From: Kroppenstedtia guangzhouensis | GTDB taxonomy: Bacteria; Bacillota; Bacilli; Thermoactinomycetales; DSM-45169 | Reading direction: 5' to 3' | Length of the DNA stretch: 64,000 nucleotides | Assembly: GCF_014637345.1 (NCBI RefSeq) | Contig: NZ_BMEX01000003.1 | Location: forward strand, 250,001 to 314,000 | Shown here: positions 37,627 through 47,453 of the stretch, piece after piece | Layout of the letters: each line of letters starts with the position of its first letter | Numbering within the stretch: the first letter of the stretch is position 1 | Made by a program: the position numbers and the translations under genes | Notes under the pieces: generated by a model | Database searches by the model: none | Told to the model about the DNA's origin: nothing | The model's input: the letters and a program-made list of their open reading frames with translations, nothing else

Positions 37627-38490
37627 CTAAGCGATCAGGTCTCCAATCCGGCTGTCCGGTTTTTTCTCATGAAAAAAACGGCGGAACAGCGCCTCTTCCG
37701 GAAGAGGAGACCAGACTCCCCGGGAATCCCGCACCATCACAATATGATAGGCCTCCTTCTGCAACCTTTTCAACACCGATGCCAAGATTTCATCATGGTT
37801 TACCTTCAATTGGACGATACGGGCATGGGCAGGAACCGTCGATTCACTTCGCTTCATCAGAAAGCGCATATATTGAAAATCCCTTTGTTTAAAAGCGATC
37901 CCATTGGAGTATACCAAAAACAGAGCGATGACGCTCAGATTTAGATCCCAGCCCCTGCCCCACACACTCCAAAGCAGAACCAGACAAGCCCCGGCCATAC
38001 TGCACGTCAGACTCGTTGTAAGTGTCCGGCGATAGGATAAGTGATAGCTGAGCAAAGCCTGTAAGATCCTGCCCCCGTCCAGAGGATAGATCGGCAACAG
38101 GTTAAAGCCCGCCATCAAGGCGTTTCCTCGTACAAAATAACGCATCCACTCCTCCGACCACCACCCCATCCGATAAAAAGCGTACCCAAAAAGAACCATC
38201 ATGACATTATGAAAAGGACCTGCCAGGGCTACAGCGATCTCTTCCCGGGCAGGCACCGTTCCCCATTCATCCGTATGGGCGACACCGCCGAAAGGGAGTA
38301 GCTGAATTCCGGACATCCGCCAACCACAAGAACGGGCGACGCTGACATGACCCAGTTCATGGATCAGCACCAAGACAAAGAGGGTGATCACCTCCAGAAA
38401 TTGGCCTGTCACCACTGAAGAGAAGATCACCAACCAGAACAAACTATGAATACGAACCTGAATTCCTGGCAGAGAAAAAAGGCTACTCAA
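37627..38490 (-). CDS. spoIVFB: SpoIVFB, sigma-K activating intramembrane protease
   Basis: A 287-residue M50 zinc metalloprotease with six or seven membrane helices. The zinc site is H44-E45-L-G-H48, the third ligand is in YPLDGGR near residue 152, and a C-terminal CBS-like domain follows. It cuts pro-sigma-K in the mother cell during sporulation. TTG start at 38490 follows GGGGGTGG and overlaps the spoIVFA stop, matching the coupling of these two genes in other spore formers. Confidence 0.93.
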   Translation of the reverse strand: MSSLFSLPGIQVRIHSLFWLVIFSSVVTGQFLEVITLFVLVLIHELGHVSVARSCGWRMSGIQLLPFGGVAHTDEWGTVPAREEIAVALAGPFHNVMMVLFGYAFYRMGWWSEEWMRYFVRGNALMAGFNLLPIYPLDGGRILQALLSYHLSYRRTLTTSLTCSMAGACLVLLWSVWGRGWDLNLSVIALFLVYSNGIAFKQRDFQYMRFLMKRSESTVPAHARIVQLKVNHDEILASVLKRLQKEAYHIVMVRDSRGVWSPLPEEALFRRFFHEKKPDSRIGDLIA

Positions 38491-39274
38491 AGGCGACCAC
38501 CCCCGCAGGGTTGACAAAATCGCCTCCCTGTCTGAGGGCGAAGAAAAGGAGAGGCTCCCCCTCCCGACCATCCACTTCGCCCAAAAGCTGGCGCGGTTGT
38601 ACCCAATCTTTTTTCTTCACCCGGATCTCCTTCAGCCATCCATACCAGGTTTCTTTCCCACCGGCATGACGGAGGACCACAGTTTTCCCCAGTCCTTCCT
38701 GCTCTCCAGTCTCCACCACCCACCCTTCCGCCGGCGCAACCACCGGTGACCCGGGCTTGGTGCGAATGACAACTCCCCGCCCTCCTTTTTTGAAGGGCTG
38801 GACGACAGTCCCCCGGATCGGAGCAACCCAGGATGAATTTCCTCTTTCCCGCTCCCCTTGATTTTCCCGAAATGTGGGCAGAATCGCCGGTGCCCCGCCG
38901 ATGTTTTCCTCATACCACCGGGCCACGCCCTGAAAGTTGTAATCCCGGTTCATCACTTCGGAAATGAAGCTTTGAGCCTGTTTTGCCGATGGAGTATTGG
39001 ATTGAAAGACCAGCCAAGCTCCCGTCATCAGAAAAAAGGCGAAGAAGCTTTGAATCAACAACCGACTCTCTCCCTTTTTCCTCCCCTCTTTCTCCCAGAC
39101 GCCGGGACGGTTCCAAGGAAGCTCGTCCCATTTACCCACCGGGTCTTTTTTGGGGAAAATCGGTTGGCTCCGGCGACGAAAGCCACCCCCTCCTCTGGGG
39201 AGACCTTTTCCTTCCCTGATCGCCCGGATCCGGTTCTGTCGCCTTTTGCTTATGCCCCGGGACCATTCCATCAT
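38483..39274 (-). CDS. spoIVFA: SpoIVFA, regulator of SpoIVFB (M23-like)
   Basis: A 263-residue protein with an Arg-rich N-terminal cytosolic region, one membrane helix (LLIQSFFAFFLMTGAWLVF, about 73-91) and an extracytoplasmic LytM/M23-type domain (about 150-255, VAPIRGTVVQPFKKGGRGVV). In Bacillus SpoIVFA holds SpoIVFB inactive until the SpoIVB signal. The M23 metal ligands HxxxD and HxH are absent, as expected for this regulatory domain. Start at 39274 follows GGGGCGGTGA. Confidence 0.88.
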   Translation of the reverse strand: MMEWSRGISKRRQNRIRAIREGKGLPRGGGGFRRRSQPIFPKKDPVGKWDELPWNRPGVWEKEGRKKGESRLLIQSFFAFFLMTGAWLVFQSNTPSAKQAQSFISEVMNRDYNFQGVARWYEENIGGAPAILPTFRENQGERERGNSSWVAPIRGTVVQPFKKGGRGVVIRTKPGSPVVAPAEGWVVETGEQEGLGKTVVLRHAGGKETWYGWLKEIRVKKKDWVQPRQLLGEVDGREGEPLLFFALRQGGDFVNPAGVVAFE

Positions 39275-39328
39275 GGGATTCACCGCCCCTTTTTTCCACA
39301 TCGGTTTTGGTACATCCTATGACTTGTC

Positions 39329-39616
39329 TCACCGGGTTATGCAAAAGGAAAAACCATGATCCATCAGGTTTTTTGCTGTGCTAAAAACAACAGTGGCAGC
39401 GATATTGGCTCCGTTGGAATAACCGACAGCCACCAGCCTGCGGAAAAACCGGGGCATCCCATTCTCCAACACATCCCCTCTGACACTCAGCATCCCCGAT
39501 TCCGGGGAGAGCATCTTCGCAAGGGGCAACAGATCCTCCTCATTCCCCCCCGTCCCGTGCAACAACAGTAGTGTCGGCTGTTCCGGATCAGATCCGCCCC
39601 GGAAAAGATGCTTCAT
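39329..39616 (-). pseudogene. truncated carboxylesterase (alpha/beta hydrolase) with internal deletion
   Basis: It opens [20 protein letters not shown] with a GAAGGAGGG site, and has [15 protein letters not shown] and [16 protein letters not shown] typical of MhqD/YodD-type carboxylesterases. Then [16 protein letters not shown] follows directly, although about 40 residues should lie between them, and the C-terminal third with the catalytic Asp and His is missing. The product ends at a stop 17 residues later. A working enzyme is very unlikely. Confidence 0.8.
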
Positions 39617-39749
39617 CTCAATCCCTCCTTCAAATTCCCCTACAGGACAAAAACCTAAACAAGGTATAGTTTCTATCGATATCCACACTGGAGCGAAATG
39701 AAGAACATAAGATGTACTGACGATGACAAATAGGAGGGGAGACTGTTCC

Positions 39750-40757
39750 ATGCGCATTTTAATAACCCCGGTGGACATAGCCGGACAAGGAAATCTTCTT
39801 GCTCGTGAATTGAATCGTCGAGGTTTTTACACTGAACAGTTGGTTTATAACAAAAGCAAATTTAAATATCCGTTGCAGCGTTATCTTCACCGTGAAAAAA
39901 TGCCTCAGTGGTTCCAAAGGAATTGGGGCCGTTTTGATATTTTCCACTATTACTGGGGAAAGACCATGTTTGAAGACCTCAGTGATCTAAATATCCTCGC
40001 TAAAAACAAGAAAAAAGTGTTGATGCGACACTGTGGGAATGATGTACGCCTTTTATCCCATGCCAGACAGAAAAACCCATTGATTCAAGTCATCCATCCC
40101 CAAAATCAAACGGAAACGGAAATTGTGAGACACCTGAAGCGTATTTCGGCGGCAATTGAAGATGCAGTAGTTCCGGATTATGAACTCTATGAACACGCCA
40201 AGCGGTTTTACAAAAAGGTGCACGTCGTCCCTCGCATGATCGAGACAAAAAAGTATCCGCCCATATATCCCGATCCTCACAAACGGGTTCCCCTTGTGGT
40301 CCACGCACCCTCCATCCCTTCCCTAAAAGGCACTTCCTATGTCGAAAAAGCTGTCAACGCATTAAGGCAAAAACACAATTTCACTTTTCGCAGGGTCCAA
40401 AATATGTCCCATGAACAAGCGCTTCAAATTTACCGACAAGCGGATATCATTGTGGACCAGTTGTTGATCGGGACTCATGGGATTCTGGCGATGGAAGCGA
40501 TGGCTTTGGGAAAGCCGGTTATCAGTTATATCCGCGAAGATCTCAAAAGCACCTTCCCCCGCGATTTTCCGATTCTGTCAGCAAACCCGGAAACCATTAC
40601 GGAAAAGCTAGACTGGCTTTTGGCCCGCCCCAATGAACGACGTCGGTTGGGTGAAATCGGACGGTCCTATGCGGTAAGAGTACATGACGTCAGTCAAGTG
40701 GTTCCTCAGATGGTTCGCGTTTACAAACAGTGCTCTCCTGCGAACCCTCTCTCATAA
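39750..40757 (+). CDS. glycosyltransferase-like protein (GT-B, family 4 type)
   Basis: A 335-residue protein with a GT-B fold: N-terminal [20 protein letters not shown], and a C-terminal half with [20 protein letters not shown] and [18 protein letters not shown], the E-x7-E-like nucleotide-sugar region of GT4 enzymes. Few conserved residues otherwise; closest types are spore and wall glycosyltransferases. ATG after AGGAGGGG. It begins a segment that interrupts the conserved spoIVFA-minD neighbourhood. Substrates unknown. Confidence 0.78.
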   Translation: MRILITPVDIAGQGNLLARELNRRGFYTEQLVYNKSKFKYPLQRYLHREKMPQWFQRNWGRFDIFHYYWGKTMFEDLSDLNILAKNKKKVLMRHCGNDVRLLSHARQKNPLIQVIHPQNQTETEIVRHLKRISAAIEDAVVPDYELYEHAKRFYKKVHVVPRMIETKKYPPIYPDPHKRVPLVVHAPSIPSLKGTSYVEKAVNALRQKHNFTFRRVQNMSHEQALQIYRQADIIVDQLLIGTHGILAMEAMALGKPVISYIREDLKSTFPRDFPILSANPETITEKLDWLLARPNERRRLGEIGRSYAVRVHDVSQVVPQMVRVYKQCSPANPLS

Positions 40758-41089
40758 CCGATACGAAAGGAAGTGACTCTTACCGTCCATGTATTTTATC
40801 GCGATTAGCTCCTCGTTCTTGCGCCTCCGAATGGAAATTAAAGTATGTTGATATACAAAAACTATCCAAAGTGTGGCTAATCGACATACCCGCGATCCCT
40901 GTCATCAAAGTCGGGACAGCCATTTTCACTGCTTAAATCCGGACGATGCGGTGATGTGGGGATTCATGTTGTGTGGTGCAAGCCAGACACCATTCACTAT
41001 TCGTTAAGAAACAGGAATTCAGTCTATCACCCTATGCTTTCTGTTTTCATAACCTGAAATTGACTCAAAGAAAGAGGAGGATGATAGAC
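40758..41089. other. intergenic, no clear gene
   Basis: About 330 bases after the glycosyltransferase gene. A start GTG at 40775 with AAAGGAA upstream opens only a few codons before a stop. Longer frames here resemble nothing. It may be degraded coding sequence. Confidence 0.4.
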
Positions 41090-41488
41090 TTGAGTTCATT
41101 TAACCAACTTTGCCAACTGTTTGCCAATATTGTGGGCGGATCGCCCAGTATTGTAAACGGAGCCTGTCTAATCCAGAAGTTTCGCAAAATACCGGTCACT
41201 ATTTTGGGACGTCGCAGCCGTTCACCTCTTGTATTGCCCACCTTTTTCAGCTTTGAAAGTTTGGACCGCAAAGGTCGGGCTCTTAACTTGGGAGAAACCG
41301 TGATCCTTCAAGAAGAGATCAATCCCTTTATTACTGAATTGCGAAGACAAGGGATTATCGTTACTGCCCTTCACAATCACTGGCTCTTTGAAAAGCCGCG
41401 CCTTTTTTATATTCACTTTGAATCAGTGGAAAATCCTATCCAATTTGCACGGAAAGTGGCCCGAGCCTTAAAAGTGCTGAATAGATAA
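41090..41488 (+). CDS. DUF1259-like protein
   Basis: A 132-residue protein with the layout of DUF1259 (LppY/LpqO-type) proteins: GRRSRSPLVLPTFFSFESLD, GETVILQEEINPFITELRRQ, GIIVTALHNHWLFEKPRLFY and a C-terminal helical stretch. Function of the family is unknown; some members are secreted, this one has no signal peptide. AGAGGAGG is directly before ATG 41081 with no spacing, so TTG 41090, nine bases away, is the better start. It stands alone. Confidence 0.75.
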   Translation: MSSFNQLCQLFANIVGGSPSIVNGACLIQKFRKIPVTILGRRSRSPLVLPTFFSFESLDRKGRALNLGETVILQEEINPFITELRRQGIIVTALHNHWLFEKPRLFYIHFESVENPIQFARKVARALKVLNR

Positions 41489-41633
41489 CAAATTAGGGCT
41501 GTTGATTCACCGGGAAGAAAGTCTGACTCCCGCTGGCGCCGCTCGTAAATCTTGCCGATGGGGACGAGCATGGGGACTGTCTCAAAATTCTGTCGCCAAA
41601 AGCTGTTCTGAGGCCTGGGCCGGGCACTCCTGC

Positions 41634-41661
41634 AAAAAGCACCCGTCCCCAGGTGCTTTTT
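41634..41661. terminator. bidirectional terminator
   Basis: AAAAAGCACC and GGTGCTTTTT pair around CGTCCCCA. It ends the FAD dehydrogenase gene on the minus strand and perhaps DUF1259 on the plus strand. A nearly identical hairpin is at 47661-47696. Confidence 0.85.
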
Positions 41662-41708
41662 ATGTATTCACCCTACACATCGGATAAAAGTGAATTACCA
41701 GACATGCC

Positions 41709-43361
41709 CTAACCCAGCTCTTTGGCGATTGCGCGTCCTGCCACTCTACCTGTAAAGAGACATCCACCCAGAAAGGTCCCTTCGAGGGAGCGATATCCAT
41801 GGACACCTCCCCCGCCGAAACCCGAGGCTTCGCCGGCTGCATAAAGTCCCGGAATGGCTTTCCCTTGAGAGTCCAACACTTTCCCGGACAAATCAGTCTG
41901 CAATCCCCCCAAAGTTTTTCGACTCAGAATATGTAAGCGAACTGCGATCAGAGGACCGTTTTTTGGATCCAGTATTTGATGTGGTGTGGCTACTCGGATC
42001 CATTTATCGCCCAGATAATAACGTGCGCCACGGAGAGCCGTGATCTGAAGATCCTTGGTGAATTTATTCTCCATTTCACGGTCCCTTGCTCGTATTTGTC
42101 GTTCAATGTCCTCCAGGCTCAGTAAGTTTTCGCCTGTGAGTCGATTCATCCTGGTGACCAATTCGGCCAACGTATCAGCGACGATAAAATCCTCCCCCCG
42201 CTCCATAAAATCTTTTACCGGCCCGGGGGCTCCAGGCAAAACTCTGCCCAACACTTTTTTAATGCTTTTGTCCGTTAAATCCGGATTTTGCTCTGAACCT
42301 GACAGAGCAAATTCTTTTTCAATAATTTTTTGCGTCAATATGAACCAAGAGTAGTCGTAGCCTGTCCCTTGGATCGCTTTTAAAGTGCTCAATGTGTCAA
42401 ATCCGGGAAAATTCGGAGCCGAAAAACGCCTCCCACATGCGTCCAACCATATGGAAGAAGGTCCCGGGAGAATCCGTATGCCGTGATTTTCCCAAATGGG
42501 ATTCCAGTTTTTTATCCCTTCCGTGTAGTGCCACATGCGATCCCGGTTCACAATGCGCCCCCCGGCTTTTTCCGTGATGGCAAGCATTCGTCCGTCGACA
42601 TGCGCCGGAACACCCGAGACCATACGTTTAGGAGGATCCCCAAGACGTTTAGGCCAGTTTTTACGAATCAGATCATGATTTCCACCGATCCCTCCACTGG
42701 AAACCAGCACCGCTTCTCCCCTGAATTCAAAATGGCCGATCTCTTCATCCGAACTGGCTTCACCCCGTGCCGCTGTGCTCGGCACCAGAACAGAACCGCT
42801 CACACCCACTACTGCACCGTTATTTTTAATCAAATGCTTCACACGATGTCGGGGACGGTAATCCACCCGACCGTTTTTTATATGTTCCCGAAGGCGCCCT
42901 TCAAATGGGGCAACAATTCCGGGACCCGTTCCCCATACAATGTGGAAGCGGGGAACCGAGTTTCCGTGTCCTTCAGCAAGGGACCCTCCCCGTTCCGCCC
43001 AACCCACAACCGGAAAAAAACGGACTCCCAAACTTCGCAACCAGGCGCGCTTTTCTCCGGCGGCAAAGTCCACATAGGCTTCAGCCCACTTTCTTCCCCA
43101 AATATCCTCATCATCTTCCCGATCAAAACCCGCCGTCCCCAACCAATCCTGCCATGCCAAGTCCCTGGAATCTTTGATTCCCATCCGCCGCTGCTCCGGG
43201 GAATCCACCAGAAACAGACCGCCAAAAGACCACCACGCCTGACCACCGAGGGAGCTTTCAGGTTCTTGATCCAATAGTAATACCCTCTTCCCCGCATCCG
43301 CCAATTCCGCAGTGGCGACCAGACCAGCTATTCCGGCCCCCACCACAATCACATCCACCAT
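41709..43361 (-). CDS. FAD-binding dehydrogenase (fumarate reductase/KstD superfamily)
   Basis: A 550-residue flavoprotein. The N-terminal dinucleotide motif is VIVVGAGIAGLVATAELADA followed by LLLDQE; GGQAWWSFGG is the flavin cap region, and the C-terminus reads GLYAAGEASGFGGGG. The family (annotated FAD-binding dehydrogenase in actinobacteria and Bacillales) is close to 3-ketosteroid dehydrogenases and fumarate reductases, but the substrate is unknown. No signal peptide. It stands alone on the minus strand inside the accessory segment. Confidence 0.88.
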   Translation of the reverse strand: MVDVIVVGAGIAGLVATAELADAGKRVLLLDQEPESSLGGQAWWSFGGLFLVDSPEQRRMGIKDSRDLAWQDWLGTAGFDREDDEDIWGRKWAEAYVDFAAGEKRAWLRSLGVRFFPVVGWAERGGSLAEGHGNSVPRFHIVWGTGPGIVAPFEGRLREHIKNGRVDYRPRHRVKHLIKNNGAVVGVSGSVLVPSTAARGEASSDEEIGHFEFRGEAVLVSSGGIGGNHDLIRKNWPKRLGDPPKRMVSGVPAHVDGRMLAITEKAGGRIVNRDRMWHYTEGIKNWNPIWENHGIRILPGPSSIWLDACGRRFSAPNFPGFDTLSTLKAIQGTGYDYSWFILTQKIIEKEFALSGSEQNPDLTDKSIKKVLGRVLPGAPGPVKDFMERGEDFIVADTLAELVTRMNRLTGENLLSLEDIERQIRARDREMENKFTKDLQITALRGARYYLGDKWIRVATPHQILDPKNGPLIAVRLHILSRKTLGGLQTDLSGKVLDSQGKAIPGLYAAGEASGFGGGGVHGYRSLEGTFLGGCLFTGRVAGRAIAKELG

Positions 43362-43721
43362 TGGATCACCCTTTTTAGAATATACTTAGCAATTCTGAAC
43401 AATTATCCCATATGCGTAACAAGTATTCGGATCTCTATTTGGATCAAGTATTCTTCATCATACAGCTTCTAACGAGTAATTATACTGGGATATGGAACAA
43501 GGAACAAGATTTGAGGAACCAGCTGGCTAAGAGCATAATGAGCATCGCCTCGATGAAGGTGATGCCTTCTTATTGACCCTTCTTGAATCGTTTGGTGATA
43601 CATAGGTCGCTCATTGTAAATTCCTAAAGGAATTCGCAGTAAGTCCATCTTGATTTATACCATACTGAATGATAAATTTATTTTAGTAGAAAACCAGGAA
43701 CAAAGGGGAGGGTGAACGGGT
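43362..43721. other. AT-rich intergenic stretch
   Basis: About 360 bases upstream of the FAD dehydrogenase gene and of the small membrane frame at 43722. I see no gene, tRNA or strong promoter here. Confidence 0.45.
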
Positions 43722-44069
43722 TTGACAATGTATGGAAACCGACGTTGTAACCTGTTCACCTATTTTTTCCTCGTTTTGCTTCTTCTTTATACTTCAATAG
43801 CACTATTATATATTGAAGACGATCGTCATCTTCTGAACAAATCCCCGATACTTTCCTCATTCAGACTTCACTACCAGATCGTGGGTAACCATTTGAAGTT
43901 GCCGGTAAAAATGCAGTGGATCAAAAAACCGGTATCTTATGTGCATATTTATCCCGTCAATCCGATCATACTGGTTACGCTTCCCATCGTTTTCGTCCTG
44001 GATATCATTTGTATCTGGATGAAACGTTTATTTCTTATGCCTACCAAATTCACCTCGGCTTACGTGTAA
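43722..44069 (+). CDS. possible small membrane protein upstream of khtT
   Basis: A 115-residue frame with a membrane helix (LFTYFFLVLLLLYTSIALLY) near the N-terminus and another (IILVTLPIVFVLDIICIW) near the C-terminus. GGGGAGGGTGA eight bases before the TTG start supports translation. I do not recognise it. In Bacillus subtilis the khtTU genes are preceded by khtS, a protein of similar size, so this may be the counterpart, but I see no decisive similarity. The stretch 44070-44328 between it and khtT is non-coding or degraded. Confidence 0.45.
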   Translation: MTMYGNRRCNLFTYFFLVLLLLYTSIALLYIEDDRHLLNKSPILSSFRLHYQIVGNHLKLPVKMQWIKKPVSYVHIYPVNPIILVTLPIVFVLDIICIWMKRLFLMPTKFTSAYV

Positions 44070-44328
44070 CTCCTCGGTTAATCCTGTTTATTCTCCCTGC
44101 TTTATTTTCTTATGTTTCATAGGTTCAAGACTGCCGATTCACCTGATCATGGGCATTGGAAAGGAACCGTGTGTTGCCTAGGCAATCTTTGTACTACGGG
44201 GCACCACCTGATTGGTTGTAAGTGCATTTATACCAGTGATCCAGGGTATGATGAATACGATTCGGTTCTGGTATCTTTACTTGGACTCGCATCCGGGAAC
44301 CGCAATCCAATCAACGGAGGAATTCAGT

Positions 44329-44820
44329 TTGAATATTGGGGAAACAGACTTACCGGGAATTGGGCGTAAGTTTGAAGTGTCAGCCCGCAGCGGCGATCAT
44401 CTGGTCATTATTATTCATGATGATGGAAGGCGTGAACTGTATAGATTAAATCCCGACGATCCCGATGAAAGTATCTCCATCGCGACATTTGAAGATGACG
44501 AAGCGAGACACCTCGCAGGGATCATTGGCGGAATGACCTATCAACCGAAGGCGCTTGAAACCATTGAAGTGGCACTGGACGACCTGGTCATCGAATGGTT
44601 TAAACTTGAGAGGGATGCGAGTTGCATCGGAAACACGATCGGCGATCTGAAGGTTCGCCAGATGACAGGCGCCACCATCATCGCGGTGATCGATAAAGGA
44701 CATCAAAATCATCTGATTCCGGGGCCAGACTTTCCATTGGCTGCCGGTTCCACCCTCATCGTCGCAGGCGAACGGGAACAGTTGAAAACGTTGAAAATGT
44801 ATTTACAGAAAGGATTATGA
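44329..44820 (+). CDS. khtT: KhtT-like TrkA-C regulatory subunit of a cation/H+ antiporter
   Basis: A 163-residue cytosolic protein beginning LNIGETDLPGIGRKFEVSAR and ending in a TrkA-C domain (DLVIEWFKLERDASCIGNTI, TGATIIAVIDKG, GSTLIVAGEREQ). In Bacillus subtilis KhtT gates the K+/H+ antiporter KhtU. The TTG start at 44329 follows GGAGGAAT. khtU begins 15 bases after its stop. A second copy in the opposite direction follows at 46135. Confidence 0.9.
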   Translation: MNIGETDLPGIGRKFEVSARSGDHLVIIIHDDGRRELYRLNPDDPDESISIATFEDDEARHLAGIIGGMTYQPKALETIEVALDDLVIEWFKLERDASCIGNTIGDLKVRQMTGATIIAVIDKGHQNHLIPGPDFPLAAGSTLIVAGEREQLKTLKMYLQKGL

Positions 44821-44835
44821 CGGGAGGGGGGAGCT

Positions 44836-46035
44836 ATGGACACACTTATATTTGAGGTTGGGCTCGCAATTGCTTTGATCGCAGTGGTTGGAGTCTTGTC
44901 AACAAAGCTTCGTTTTTCGGTGATCCCCTTCTATATTCTTGTGGGTATGGTGGTTGGACCCCACGCCCCCCATTTCGGGATTATCGATTTGCGGTTTATC
45001 GAGAGCTCGGTTTTTATCGATTTCATGGGACGGCTGGGCGTGTTGTTTCTGCTGTTTTATCTCGGTTTGGAGTTTTCCGTTGGACGACTCATCAAGTCGG
45101 GAAAATCGATCGTGATCGGCGGGTCATTTTATGTCGCGATCAATTTTGTTTCCGGTCTTCTACTCGGGTGGATGATGGGGTTTCCATTGAAAGAAACCAT
45201 GGTTATTTGCGGAATTATGACCAGTTCTTCCACAGCCATTGTTGCCAAAGTACTGGTCGATCTAAAACGGACAGCCAACCCGGAAACGGAAATAATCATG
45301 GGAATGATCATGTTCGATGACCTGTTCATCGCTGTTCACATTTCGATTTTATCCGGGTTGGTACTGAGCGGTGCAACATCATGGACTGGTGTGCTGTTCA
45401 CCTCGTTGACAGCCCTGGTCTTTATCCTTCTGTTTATCGTCGTTGGACGAAGATTGATGCCGTGGATTGATAAAGTGTTAAACGTACGATCCTCAGAATT
45501 GTTTTTGCTGCTGGTGATCGCTTCTTTGTTTCTGGTTTCAGGCTTCTCCGAAACTCTGCATGTGGCGGAGGCGATCGGAGCATTGCTGATCGGACTGGTG
45601 CTGGCGGAATCCGCTCATGCAAAACGAATTGAACAATTGGTTCTGCCTTTCCGGGACCTGTTCGGTGCCATGTTTTTCTTCAGCTTTGGATTGACCATTG
45701 ACCCCACTTCCCTGGGAGGGGCCGTGGGTGTGGCAGTTGTCGGAGTCCTGTTGACCATCCTCGGCAATCTATTGTCAGGCTTCTTCGCTGGGCATGCATC
45801 CGGCGTATCCGCAAAATCTTCGGTGAATATCGGATTCACCCTTGTCTCCCGCGGCGAGTTCTCGATCATCATGGCGAATATCGGCAAAGAGGGGAATCTG
45901 ATGCCGGTCATTCAGTCCTTCGCTGTACTATATGTTCTGATCCTCGCAGTGATCGGACCCTTGTTGACAAAGGAATCGAAAACGATTTACGGTCTGTATC
46001 AAAAAGTAGCAAACCGGATCCGAGTCCGGCAGTGA
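44836..46035 (+). CDS. khtU: KhtU-like cation/proton antiporter (CPA2/KefB family)
   Basis: A 399-residue CPA2 protein with about 12 membrane helices. Visible are FYILVGMVVGPHAPHF, the glycine-rich LFLLFYLGLEFS, and the transport-site MIMFDDLFIAVH with the conserved Asp. There is no C-terminal TrkA-N domain, as in KhtU. Known members export K+ (or NH4+/Na+) in exchange for H+ under alkaline or methylglyoxal stress. ATG after GGGAGGGGGAG. It forms an operon with the preceding khtT; a strong terminator follows. Confidence 0.92.
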   Translation: MDTLIFEVGLAIALIAVVGVLSTKLRFSVIPFYILVGMVVGPHAPHFGIIDLRFIESSVFIDFMGRLGVLFLLFYLGLEFSVGRLIKSGKSIVIGGSFYVAINFVSGLLLGWMMGFPLKETMVICGIMTSSSTAIVAKVLVDLKRTANPETEIIMGMIMFDDLFIAVHISILSGLVLSGATSWTGVLFTSLTALVFILLFIVVGRRLMPWIDKVLNVRSSELFLLLVIASLFLVSGFSETLHVAEAIGALLIGLVLAESAHAKRIEQLVLPFRDLFGAMFFFSFGLTIDPTSLGGAVGVAVVGVLLTILGNLLSGFFAGHASGVSAKSSVNIGFTLVSRGEFSIIMANIGKEGNLMPVIQSFAVLYVLILAVIGPLLTKESKTIYGLYQKVANRIRVRQ

Positions 46036-46057
46036 TTCATTGGATCATGAGAAAGAA

Positions 46058-46094
46058 AAGAGGGCATCGCTTGCGGAACAAGCGATGCCCTCTT
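46058..46094. terminator. strong terminator between khtU and the second khtT
   Basis: AAGAGGGCATCGCTTG pairs perfectly with CAAGCGATGCCCTCTT over a 5-base loop. The T run on the plus strand is poor (CTCTTGCG), so termination may depend on the stem. Convergent genes share it. Confidence 0.7.
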
Positions 46095-46134
46095 GCGTCT
46101 TCGAGCTCAACAGGAAGGTGAATTTGACTGGTGA

Positions 46135-46626
46135 CTATTCTCCACCGGATAAAATCTGTTTGAGTTTATTGATTTGTTTTCTTTTGCCGGCAATGACCAG
46201 TGTAGCGTCTGAAACAAGAACATGGTCAGGCCCAGGATTGATCGTTTTGCGCTGATTTTTTTCAATCACGGCGATAATCGTCGTTCCTGTTCTTTGGCGG
46301 ACCCTCAGCTCTCCGATGGTAATTCCGTTACATTTCACATGGGGAGGGATCTTATACCATTCGATAATCAAATCCTCCAGAGCGATTTCGATATTTTCCA
46401 ATGCTTTGGGTTGATAACTCATTCCACCGATGATCCCAGCCAATTGTCGGGCCTCCTCATCGTCCAACGTAACAATACATTTACTTTCGTCCGGGTCATT
46501 GGGATCAGATTGATACATTTCCCGCCTGCCGTCGTCATGGATGATGACCACGGCCTTCTCTCCGGAACGAGTCTCCAATTGAAATTTACGGCCGATTCCT
46601 GGTATATCAGTTTCTCGTATATCCAA
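46135..46626 (-). CDS. second KhtT-like TrkA-C protein
   Basis: A 163-residue paralogue of the khtT at 44329 that begins [20 protein letters not shown] and keeps the same TrkA-C layout, for example [12 protein letters not shown]. It faces khtU from the other side (convergent) and has its own ribosome binding site AAAGGAGG. A second gating subunit for one antiporter would be unusual; it may respond to another ligand or serve a distant partner. Both copies have the same length and keep [20 protein letters not shown]. Confidence 0.88.
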   Translation of the reverse strand: MDIRETDIPGIGRKFQLETRSGEKAVVIIHDDGRREMYQSDPNDPDESKCIVTLDDEEARQLAGIIGGMSYQPKALENIEIALEDLIIEWYKIPPHVKCNGITIGELRVRQRTGTTIIAVIEKNQRKTINPGPDHVLVSDATLVIAGKRKQINKLKQILSGGE

Positions 46627-46740
46627 AATGGAGTCCTCCTTTTTCCGTCCCTTTCGATTACGGATCTGTTATACATAGCATATCGATCCGATGAAGAATG
46701 TCAAATGATGCCGTTCCACGCATGAAACTGTTGGTGTAAG

Positions 46741-47310
46741 CAACCTGCTTTGAAAGTCTCCACTTTAAGATTGAACGTCATGGCTCACAAACCGACGGTC
46801 ATACGCGTCAATCATCGCCACGAGGTTGGCCCAGCCTTCTTCACACCTCGTCATATCGATATGCCACCGTTGGTTCGGACCTGTTAGATCGGTAGAACGA
46901 TCTCCAAGGACTGTTTGGTCTCATAATACACCGTTTTTTGAAACAAGTTTATGTCTTTTATCCCCGGTAAACCGTTTTCCTGTTGTAGGGATATCCTTTT
47001 CGTTGGAGCAGAGCCCAAATCCTACGGTAACCAAAGACCGGATACTGGATAAACAGGCGCTTGATCTCTAGAGCCAAGGTTCCCTGGCGGGGACAGGACC
47101 GCGCAGATTTCCCCCATCTAGAGAGCGTTGTACCTGTTTGTAGCAGGTTGAACGCTCGATCCTCTAAGGCCTTACAGACAGTCGAAACCGTTACCTCATC
47201 GGTTTCCACCAACCCCGAATCGAGGAGAAGTCTTCTTCTTTCAGGGATGTATACTTTTTCAACACCTTGATCTGCATGATCAGTTCGCCTGAGAACCGTT
47301 CATATTCCAT
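46741..47310 (-). mobile_element. IS3-family transposase remnant
   Basis: Minus-strand pieces of an IS3-type OrfA/OrfB pair: MEYERFSGELIMQIKVLKKY from about 47310, EIKRLFIQYPVFGYRRIWAL near 47035, and, in another frame, NQRWHIDMTRCEEGWANLV with MIDAYDRRFVSHDV near 46800, part of the DDE integrase core. The middle shows frame disruptions and the C-terminus is missing. No complete terminal repeats are seen. It is inactive but marks past transposition into the island. Confidence 0.8.
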
Positions 47311-47453
47311 AATCCTTTTTCCATTTTTCCGTTTCCATCTGCCTCTTGGGAGGAAGCCCCGCCTTGCTCCCTCTAAAAACGCATCCCTCCACTGATAATA
47401 AAGTACCTGCGAGGCTAGATGCTACCGATTAGAGTTCATTATTGGGAGTCTGC

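Noticed and set aside
41500-41630. IS end (GGGGACTGTCTCAAAA)
   Set aside because: The sequence resembles the tip of some IS elements, but no second end or transposase lies near; too little to call.
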